64,000 bases of DNA from Cryptomeria japonica (lineage: Eukaryota; Streptophyta; Pinopsida; Cupressales; Cupressaceae). The stretch's first letter is position 1. The number at the start of each line of letters is the position of its first letter. A program made the translations under genes and the position numbers. Of the stretch, positions 55,876 through 64,000 are shown one piece after another. The notes under the pieces were generated by a model, which was not told where the DNA came from, made no database searches, and saw nothing but the letters and a program-made list of their open reading frames with translations. The stretch spans positions 908,927,009 to 908,991,008 of the forward strand of contig NC_081414.1 of assembly GCF_030272615.1 (NCBI RefSeq), written 5' to 3'.

Positions 55876-56473
55876 GTTGGCAATTATGAAACTTCTACAG
55901 ACTGGTAACATAATATTATTTTAAAACTTTATGGTTACACCAATAGATGTGGAAAAAGTATGGTACTTCATCACTTTTCAAAAGATTAACAAGTTTGATA
56001 ATTATATATATAGTTCTTTTCTTCTTTTTTTTCTATGGTTCTTGTACTTTAGCAAGAAAATAAGATTTTCTAATTTTTCTTTTCAAGTGATAAAAGAGTA
56101 GGAAGAATTTTACAGGTCAAATGAAGGATTCTCCTTTAGATTGCATAGGCTAGAAGATTGAAGAATCCAAGATATTATGCAAAACAAAGTACTACACATT
56201 TGCCAACATAATCTAGAGGTTAGTATTAAAGTTGATTAGAGAAGTATAAAAATGGAGTGAATTCTAGAGTTGACAATTATAGAGCTTATGGGAAAAAGAG
56301 TAAAGGATGAAGAAGATATTTTCATTAATAAGAAAAAGAGTAGAAAGGTCAGGAAGCATGAACCAGAACTAGTATATGCAGACCATAAACAATTGGCATG
56401 TACTGTTGTCTCAACGAAATGGTTAGTTCTTTTATTGTAGTTTTATATTAATGTGTTTGTTGGTCGGTATGTG
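55876..56473 (+). repeat. Dispersed repeat X, copy 2
   Basis: Co-linear with 1760-2346. It ends at TGGTCGGTATG, where element G is inserted; copy 1 continues past this point as TGCAAATTTAAAAAC, so it shows the unoccupied site. Confidence 0.85.
56288..56440 (+). other. Short reading frame of repeat X, copy 2
   Basis: 50 codons, MGKRVKDEEDIFINKKKS..., with the same start, length and TAG as the frame at 2159-2311. Lys/Glu-rich, no known motif. Confidence 0.3.
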
Positions 56474-57365
56474 TAAGGAAGTTAAGTAGCAGAACAACTT
56501 CCTACACAAACCTTGAGAGGAGGATAATGCAAAAACTTTTACAGATCGTCACAACAATTACATAAAATAGAAATAGACATAATAACATTCAAACCATAAC
56601 ATAGTGATTTACGTGGGAAAAACCCTTTTGAGAGAAAAAACCCCACACTCCAAAAGATGCCCAATATATTATTCAGCAATCAAAAACAGATTACACTATA
56701 CTTGAAGAGTAAGCTCTTCAAAGGACTACCACTAATTATATATTTAGAGGTAACTCAATAGTCGTGAGACTCTTACACACAACCTCTATCTCACGCACCT
56801 CATTTATAGGAGATACAATATAGGAAACCATCAAATGGTATTACAAAACCATGGGCTGAAACCACCCAATAAAGTATAGTTGACCTTATCTCCAATCTAG
56901 ATGCCCTATGACATGTTAAAACAAACATCCAAATGTGTCCTTCCCTTTTATAGCTCACTTATGTGTGTGATACAAATTATATTTCCTATTTCAGGAGTAC
57001 AAACTTCTGGAGGCCATAACTTGCGAACCATGTGTCTGATTGATGAACCGTTTGAAGTGTCGAAAAAGCTCGCAAAGTTCTTTAATACCTCATAAATGGC
57101 TATGCCATTTACACCAATATTTTAAGGCATTTCAGATGGTCAAAAGTCCCTAAAATTAGATTTGAACTTTAATCACACCCCTCCAAAATAGAAACTTTAA
57201 TATCTTCAAAACTAGTTGTGATCTTGTGACTAAAATTTACCAACATGCTTATCTAACAAACAAGAAGCTTCTGGGAGAATTTCGTAATAATTCATGTTTA
57301 AATGAAAACTTAATATAAATAGTAACCTCATGTAAATGCAAGGTTGAGACACCATTTTCCCAACA
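56472..57365 (-). repeat. Element G 3' LTR and polypurine tract
   Basis: Bounded by TGTAAGGAAGTTAAG... and ...CATTTTCCCAACA, 894 bp. The inner neighbour on the minus strand is CAAGTGGGAGAA (57366-57377), a polypurine tract. The partner LTR is outside the window, so the ends rest on TG/CA, the tract, and repeat X copy 1 as empty site. Confidence 0.8.
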
Positions 57366-57377
57366 TTCTCCCACTTG

Positions 57378-58193
57378 TCAAACACCTTGCAAGAGAAAAG
57401 GGAGTATCAACACAATGAATCAATTGCTAAGGGCCATGAGGCCCATAGACTCCAAACACCATTTGGACTTCTTTGTGCTCATTACCTTAGTTAAAGAATC
57501 TGCAACATTCATCAAATTTTCTACCTTAACCAACTTCACCTTGTCATCTCCGACCATATCTCTGACAAAATGATACTAAACATCAATGTGCTTGGTCTGG
57601 GCATGAAATCTTGAGTTCTTGGCTAGGTAGATCACACTCTAACTATCACAATATATTGTCATTGCTCCTTGTTTTATTCCAATATTTGAACATAGTCTCT
57701 TAAGTCAAATGGCCTCTTTACAAGCATGAGTAGCTTCCATATGCTTTGCTTCAATAGTGCACAAAGAAACCATAGCCCGACACTTACTCATCCAACTAAT
57801 TGCACCACCAAATAAAGTAAACACATAAGTACTGGTGGATCTTCTGCTGTCAACATCACCTGCCTAGTCTGAATCCATATAAACATGAATATCAAGGGAA
57901 ATCACGTCTCCAACTAAATTACCATGATAACACAAAGAATACTCTAAGGTACCCTTCAAATATCTAAAGACTCTTTTGATTGCATCCTAATGAACTCTAC
58001 CAGGATTACACATATATCTGGAAAGAACTCCCACTGCTTGGGCAATGTCTTGTCTAATACAGACCATAGCATACATCAAATTTCCAACTACACTTTGGTA
58101 AGGCACTTTTCTCATGTCTTCTATCTTTGATGAGGATGTAGGACAATCTAGAGCAAATAATTTCATTCCAACTATAAAAGGAACACACAATGG
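57378..58193 (-). pseudogene. Element G RNase H (broken)
   Basis: Readable pieces: YQSVVGNLMYAMVCIRQDIA, VGVLSRYMCNPGRVH, then past a stop KRVFRYLKGTLEYSL, VYMDSD with a stop for the following Trp, SRRSTSTYVFTLFGGAISW, SLCTIEAKHMEATHA and TIYCDS. These are the copia RNase H landmarks in order. At least five stops. Confidence 0.88.
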
Positions 58194-59037
58194 TCTACAA
58201 TCCTACATGTTGAACCTCTGTAACACTGAATCCACATACTTACATTGGCTTAGCCACATCTTTTTGTTCATTCTCTCTCTTTTAATTTCCATCCCGAGAG
58301 TGTTCTTTTCTGCACCAATATCTTTCATTTCAAATTTAGTAGCAAGTTGAGACTTCAGTTCTAAAAATCATACTTTTCCCTTTACCAAGGAATAACATAG
58401 CATCAACATACAATGCAATGTACAAGAAATGATCACCATCAGATTTATAATAAACACAATAATTTAATTTAAAACATTCAAATCCCAAACTCAACACATA
58501 TGTATCAAATTTTTGTTACCACATCCTAGGACTCTATTTGAGGCCATACAAAGATTTCTTTAATTTACAGACCAAATTTCTTTGACCTTTCACCACATAG
58601 TGCTCTGGCTATGTCATATAAATATCCTTCTCCAAATCACCATGAAGGAAAGTAGTTTTCACATCCATTTGCTCAACCTCTAAATCATAAGCAGTAGGAA
58701 TAGAAAGCAAAAATTTAATGGATGTCATTTTTGCAACAAGAGAAAATATCTCACCATAATCAACACCCTCAGCCTAAGAGTAGCCTTTTGAAACCAACCT
58801 CACTTTATACTTCTCAATGCCTCCATCTAAACCAATCTTTTTCTTGAGTACCCATTTACAACCAACAGGTTTTTGTCCTTCAAGCAATGGTACAAGATCC
58901 CATGTATCATTCCTTTTCAAAGATTTCATTTCTTCTTCCATAACAATCTTCCAGGATTCTGCATCATTCATACCTAATGCCTCTTCTATAGATTTCGGTT
59001 CATCCATATTAGTATTGAAAGAAAAATACATCTCCAA
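58194..59037 (-). pseudogene. Element G reverse transcriptase (broken)
   Basis: The open start MEMYFSFNTNMDEPKSIEEA includes AESWKIVMEEEMKSLKRNDT, WDLVPLLEGQKPVGCKWVLK and KYKVRLVSKGYS. Later frames give VEQMDVKTTFLHGDLEKDIY and LKKSLYGLK followed by stops. The catalytic YVDD reads LYVDAM, the second Asp replaced by Ala. Confidence 0.9.
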
Positions 59038-59183
59038 TCATCAGGTGAGTACCTTTTAGGTGGTTGTCTATGTCTTGTAGACCTTCAAACAAGTTGAGTT
59101 GGAGGTTCTTCCTCCTCTTTTGAAGATTTAAAGCTAGACAAGCTCTCCTCAACTTCTTGCCTATCTAGGGGTCTCGATTCAAC

Positions 59184-60300
59184 TCATTCAAGTGTAGACA
59201 CATCTTCCTTTTTAGTATATTCTGGATACAATGTAACAGAAGGAGACTTAATTTTTCTAAAACTAATGCTTCTACTATGAATTACCTTTTGTGCAACATG
59301 GTCCCAAAGCTTGTATCCTTTCACACCATAACTATACCCGATGAAGATACATTTCACAACCTTATTCTCCAACTTTGTTCACTTCTCCTTTGGCACATGT
59401 GCATATTCCTCACAACCAAAAACTCTAAGATGTCTTAATGAAGGCTTGTGACCCAACCATGCATCCATAGGAATTTTAACAACAAGAGTTGATGTAGGAG
59501 ACCTATTAATCAGGTAGCAAGCAATGGCAACAAATTCATCCCAAAACATTTTTTCTAGACCAACACCACTCAGCATACTCCTAGCCTTCTCCATCAGTGT
59601 CCTATTCATTATTTCTACAACTCCATTTTGTTGTGGAGAATATAGAGTTGTCTTGTGTCTGTTAGTGCCATAGTCTTTATAGAATCTACCAAAATCATTA
59701 GAGAAAAATTCACCACCATCATCAGTCCTCAAACATTTTTATTTTTTTTCAATGTGCAACTCAACCATTGCTTTAAATTCTTTAAATTGACTAAAATCTT
59801 CAAATTTACTCTTTAGAAAATATACCCATGTCCTTCTACTAAAATAATCAATAAATGAAACATAATATGTGGATTTTCCAATCGAAGAAACATCTATAAG
59901 ACTAAACACATCAGAGTGAATAATATCCAAAACACAACTTTAATGAAAACTCAAGTAAAACTGAATGCGGTTTTGTTTTCCATAAATGCAGTGCTCACAG
60001 AAATCAAAGTCAAGATTACAATCATTCAAACCTTCAACAAGGTTTTTATTTTTCAAGGTCCTTAGACCCTTTTCTCTAATGTGGCCAAGCCTCTGGTGTC
60101 ATAACATAGTCTTCTCTACAGGTAACTTTGCTTCAGAAAAAAGAGCACCCTTAGGTACCCTAAAGCCATTTCCATCTACTAAAGGTGAAACCCTCAAATC
60201 TTCTGATGAAGTATCCACAAATTTACTTTTTACAGAAGTGCTATTACACTTGAAACAATGTATGCATCTAGCTTATACAAAGTGTCAAACCTAAATCTCT
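59184..60300 (-). pseudogene. Element G integrase (broken)
   Basis: In order: LGHIREKGLRTL and a CEHCIYGKQ zinc piece near 60000; DIIHSDVFSLIDVSSIG (first Asp) and YYVSFIDYFSRRTWVYFLKS; LRTDDGGEFFSNDFGRFYKD (second Asp), YSPQQNGVVEIMNRTLMEKA (catalytic Glu), CYLINRSPTSTL and HLRVFGCEEYAHVPKEK; then VKCIFIGYSYGVKGYKLWD. Stops at about 59931, 59736, 59376 and 59181 split it. The D-D-E residues survive. Confidence 0.9.
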
Positions 60301-60884
60301 ATCAATTACCATAGCACTCTTAATCATCTTACATCTTGCTTCATAAAAGACTACCTACACACCCACATCTATCAGTTTGCTCACAAATAACATATTTTGT
60401 TTTAATCCAAGGATATGCAACACACCATTAATCCATTTTATTCTACCATCACAAAAAAATGATTCTAACTTTAGCTCGACCAATAATGTCTAAATGAGAA
60501 TCATCACCTAAGTACACCTTACCTCTGTTAAATTCTTCATATTCATAAAGCCAATCTCTAGGGAAGTCTTATGAAAAGATGCACCTAAGTCAATTAGCTA
60601 GGCATCATTACTAGCATGAGTCGCCAAAGCTACAATGAATGCATCACCATCTTCCTTCCCAGACTCAAAATTAGAATCAAACTTTTTCTTTTTCTTCTTC
60701 TTTTCTTCTTTGCAATCCTTACTGATGTGACCCGGTTTACCGCAATTCCATCGAATGAATTTGGACTTTCCTAGAGATTTTGATCTCCCTCTAGATTTGG
60801 ACTTATCGTGCTTCTCATTATTCTTTCCCTTTTCCTTAGGTCTTCCAAGAATAATTAGGGCTTCCTTTGAACTAATGGATACTT
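60301..60884 (-). pseudogene. Element G protease and gag end (broken)
   Basis: Near 60590-60560 the minus strand reads LIDLGASFHK, a copia protease site with Leu for Ser in D-S-G. Near 60700-60750 it reads RWNCGKPGHISKDC followed by a Lys-rich run, a CCHC knuckle whose first Cys is Arg. Then Lys/Arg-rich sequence to 60884, where element H is inserted. Many stops. Confidence 0.75.
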
Positions 60885-62577
60885 TGTTGGCATTGAGTTG
60901 TCATTGATGTCAACTGGTATTGCAGGTTACCGGTAGAGTGTGTATAACCAGTATGAAGAAGATTGAACCGACATAAAGAGGAGAAGTATGTTATGTGCTG
61001 CCAGATGATAACACCAGTATGAGGTGAGATGCATGAGTGAGTTGGCATTATTGAGTTATAACCAGTAAGGCATAAACTAGTATGAAGGCTGGCTATTTTT
61101 TTGTGATGAAGAGGTGGAATGTTGATGAATCACAACAACACCCAATGAGCTGAATAGGAACAATGGCATGAAGTCATACCGGAAGGGAAGATGATATGTT
61201 TTGGGCAAGAGTGACTGATCAGTATGTTGCTCATACCGGTAAGGTTCTACTGGTAGAAGGGTTTGTCAGTTGTTCAAGGTTGATCAGACCCTATAACGGT
61301 GATTTGAATATATGCTAATGTGTCCTCTATGGAGCTGAGGTAGTAAACATACAGAGGTCGATGAAATGTTCATCAACATTGTCATCTGTGTAGTTGGTGG
61401 TCATTAAATGATAAAACCATAAATCACGGGATGATATCTAAGTGATGTGGCTCGAGGAAGAATGGATGAAAGAGGATGATTAGGCAGTTGCTAGCATTGT
61501 GATCAAGGCATGAAATCTGATTGCAGATTGACCTTCAGTTAGAAACAATTAGGTGAAAAAAGGTTGACAAAGATCAAGGTCGTAAAGCAAGGTTAAGTTT
61601 GCTATTTTTAGTAAACATGCATTAGATGAATAAAAATGCTTACAAATGCATCTCCCCAAAGAAGGTGAGCAATCTAAGGTAGATCAAATCAGATTGGATA
61701 CAGGTTTGGTCAAAGGAAAGAAACCCTAACCGCCTAAAGTTTGAATTTGTTTTTGGCGGGAAGACTTGTTTTTATATATATACAAGTCTAAATCGATGAG
61801 GTTTTGGCTGTTGAAATTAGGTGTGATGATGTTGGTGAATGAAAGGGAGATAGAAAAGATTATTTGAGTGAAAAAAAAGAAAAATATTAAGTGACTATGT
61901 TTTGAAGGAGAAACTGGTAAGGTGTTTGTGAACTGGCAAAGAACAAACCAGCAGAGACAAAACCTGGCAAAGTGTGGGTAGGTGTGAAGTGAATCCAACA
62001 ATCAGAGGGAGAGAAGTTTCAATAGAGTAAGGACCACCATAAAGGTAGTGGTGCAGTGTGTGTGGAGGTTTCACAAACCGGTAAGATTGAAACCGGTAGA
62101 GCAGAATATTGGAGGGTTGCAAAACTTCATTTGCAACAGGGAATTTAATTATGTATTTGAATTTTCATATTGCCTTTGCTAAGTAGGTGCTTGTAGCCTA
62201 TAAATTTTTCAAGGGTTGGTGCTCCTTTGAGCTGGTGCTCATAAATCAAAGATTGGTGCTCCTTGGGTTGGTGCCCTAAAATTGTAATCAGATCATTTTC
62301 ATTGTGAGGCTGGATTGGAGCAGAAGATCTCCAACAGCTATTCTCACTGAGGTTTTTCCCACTTTGGGTTTTCCTTGTATATATGGTATTATGTGATGTA
62401 TTCTTGTGTATGAGTTATATGTATATTATAGAAAATCCTCTCACACACTTAGTTTGCATTTTTTGTTTTACCGGTCAGCACTCTGTTTGTTTTATATTAT
62501 ACCGATATATCCCTGATTAAGAAAAGGTGTTTAAATCACATATTCACCCCCTTCTTAGTGATCCATTGTGTCCAACA
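60885..62577 (+). repeat. Element H 5' LTR
   Basis: TGTTGGCATTGAGTTGTC... to ...CATTGTGTCCAACA, 1693 bp, followed by a primer site. It is rich in ACCGGTA/TACCGGT-like words. The start resembles the C and F LTR start, the rest much less. No partner in the window. Confidence 0.82.
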
Positions 62578-62579
62578 AT

Positions 62580-62591
62580 TGGTATTAGAGA
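62580..62591 (+). other. Element H primer binding site
   Basis: TGGTATTAGAGA, two changes from the initiator-Met match TGGTATCAGAGC, two bases after the LTR. Confidence 0.82.
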
Positions 62592-62652
62592 TTAGGTACC
62601 CTATTTTATCAAAGCATTCTCTAGCTTGGGTAGATCCTATCAAGTGTTCACA

Positions 62653-63536
62653 ATGGCAAGAAATGAATCAACCTCCTCAAAATCCCCTATGTTTGATGGT
62701 GTCAACTATGCTTTTTGGAGTAGAAGAATGGAAACCTATTTTTCTTCTCTAGGCTGTGATGTATGGATGTCAGTTGTGAATGGGTATACAGTCCCTAATA
62801 ATCCTCCTACTTATCCAGATGCTAAGAATGAATATGAGAACAATGCTAAAGCTAAAAATGTCATTCTTAGTGGGTTATCTGATAATGAGTTTTTTAAGGT
62901 CATGCATTGCTCATCAGCAAAATAAAGTTGGGATAAGTTGCAAAAATATTTGGAGGTGATACTAAAGTCAAGGAAGCCAAGTTAATGACATTGAGAGCAC
63001 AAATTGAGGCTTTAAAGATGAGAGATGAAGAGAAGATTTCTGACTATCTCCAAAGGATTGATGAAACAACAAACACCATTAGAGGGGTTGGAGAAGAAAT
63101 CAAAGATGAGGTGGTAGTGAGAAAAGTACTTAGATTTCTCACATCTAAGTATGATACAAAGGTTTTAGCAATAGAAGAATCAAAAGATCTAAAAACATTT
63201 ACAATGGATGAGTTATATGGTTCCCTAAGTACTTATGAGATGAGGACTGTCAGTACTAAGTCCGTGAAGAAAGAAGTTGCTTTCAAAACATCAAGGAAAG
63301 GAAAAGAAGATTCTGCTCAAGATGGAACCGGTGAAGATTTTGATGATATCATGGCAAAATTTGTCAGAAGACTCAAGATAGGTTCTAGAAAATACAAAGG
63401 CAAGCTGCCCTTGAAATGTTTCAATTGTGGAAAGATTGGACGTTTTGTTGCCAAATGTCCCTATGGTGATAAGAATGAAGATGATCAATCAAGTGGTAGT
63501 AGATCATATGGTAAGGACATGAAGAAGAATGTCTAG
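62653..63536 (+). pseudogene. Element H gag
   Basis: ATG 62653 begins MARNESTSSKSPMFDGVNYA, then FWSRRMETYFSSLGCDVWMS and KAKNVILSGLSDNEFFKVM, a UBN2-type copia Gag. A TAA at 62923 and a one-base loss near 62945 break it. From 62985 it is open: MTLRAQIEALKMRDEEKISD, RKVLRFLTSKYDTKVLAIEE. A knuckle near 63415 reads CFNCGKIGRFVAKC, with Arg in place of the zinc His. It would form the virus-like particle. Confidence 0.9.
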
Positions 63537-64000
63537 CGGCATGGTAGAAGAGGCAACCAAAACTAGAGCAGTCTTTACACACATGAAAATGATACCACAG
63601 ATGGGGGAAGTGCCTTAGATGATTGTTGCAGTGAAGATGAAGTCAGTTCTGGTACTTGAAGAAGGAGAAGAAGAAAAGAAAGAAGGAGAAGTAGATCTTG
63701 AGTTAGAGCTTATCAGTTCCTTAGAAGAGCTGAAGAAAGTAAGCAGAGATCTGAAGAAGGTGAAAAAGGTTGCAGCTGAAGTACAAGAGATGTTAGAAAA
63801 ATCTCTTGAAGAATCCAAGAAAACAATTACAGATCTAAAACTTCAACTGGAAGAGGCCAAGAGGATCTATGAAGTTATGAGTACCAGCTTGAGTAAAAAG
63901 GAGAAGGAGTATTAGGACCTTGAAGAACAAATTGTTAAGCTCTCTAATGAATTAGAGAAGAGAAAGAATGAACTGATGATAAGAAGGAAATATGAAGGCA
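63537..64000 (+). pseudogene. Element H coiled-coil segment after the knuckle
   Basis: The open frame 63619-63915, continuing past one stop, is Glu/Lys/Leu-rich: LELELISSLEELKKVSRDLK, EVQEMLEKSLEESKKTITDL and LEEQIVKLSNELEKRKNEL. The heptad-like spacing of Leu indicates a long coiled coil. Such a segment between knuckle and protease is known in some copia lineages. The window ends inside it. Confidence 0.75.

Larger units (their letters stand above)
56472..60884 (-). mobile_element. Element G: degenerate Ty1/copia element, partial
   Basis: Minus-strand copia element with its 3' LTR at 56472-57365, then RNase H, RT, integrase, protease and a gag knuckle up to 60884, where element H interrupts it. 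The 5' LTR lies outside the window. It is a different copia family from C and F: its LTR, Gag and RT do not resemble theirs beyond family motifs. Heavy decay. Confidence 0.9.
60885..64000 (+). mobile_element. Element H: Ty1/copia element, 5' part only
   Basis: 5' LTR, Met primer site and gag on the plus strand, continuing past the window end. It is inserted in the gag/protease region of element G. It is the least fragmented gag here, yet has one stop and one frameshift. Without the 3' LTR its target duplication (candidate left half TACTT) cannot be checked. Confidence 0.88.

Noticed and set aside
1760-56473. Reading the two X copies as terminal repeats of one giant element
   Set aside because: They lack TG/CA ends, primer site or polypurine tract at their inner edges, and element A with its own LTRs and unrelated spacers lies between them.
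1-64000. CRISPR arrays, tRNA or rRNA genes, bacterial promoters or operons
   Set aside because: No regular spacer array, no cloverleaf or rRNA signature, and all coding content is plant retrotransposon.

Overview
The window looks like nuclear DNA from a large, repeat-rich plant genome. It is AT-rich and almost wholly made of decayed LTR retrotransposons, with plant-type Ty1/copia and chromodomain Ty3/gypsy pol genes, initiator-Met primer sites and an antisense plant mobile domain (PMD) gene. A conifer is plausible, but that is inference. I found no intact host gene, tRNA, rRNA, CRISPR array or bacterial-style operon.

Layout. 1-4607: AT-rich flank with three local tandem duplications, one copy (X1) of a dispersed repeat, and a solo LTR (2607-3398, TSD ATAAG). 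4608-54696: a nest four levels deep. Element A (minus-strand chromovirus) is split in gag by B at 9530/53483. B (9531-53482, minus strand, TSD CTACC/CTACT) carries gag and protease but no pol. B is split by C (14003-41699, copia, minus strand, TSD TTTAG) and by F (43227-51686, copia, plus strand, TSD CCTAT). C is split by D (15467-28320, plus strand, TSD ACATC) and by E (30840-38568, plus-strand chromovirus, TSD CAAAG). F holds a solo LTR (44541-45954, TSD AAACC). 54697-55875: no recognised feature. 55876-56473: second copy (X2) of the dispersed repeat. 56472-60884: element G (copia, minus strand), cut by element H (copia, plus strand), which starts at 60885 and runs off the window.

How the parts relate. 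Joining sequence across each paired target site restores a continuous older element: A gag across B, B gag across C, C integrase across E, C 3' tail across D, F gag across its solo LTR. B and D have LTRs, priming signals and gag-like genes but no reverse transcriptase or integrase, so they would depend on proteins from other elements. D is the most unusual: a 188-bp triplicated leader, one long Gag/proline-rich frame broken only by point stops, and a PMD gene on the opposite strand with a candidate intron. All pol genes seen are broken by stops, frameshifts or lost catalytic residues. Boundaries and translations were read by eye; no database search or alignment program was run.
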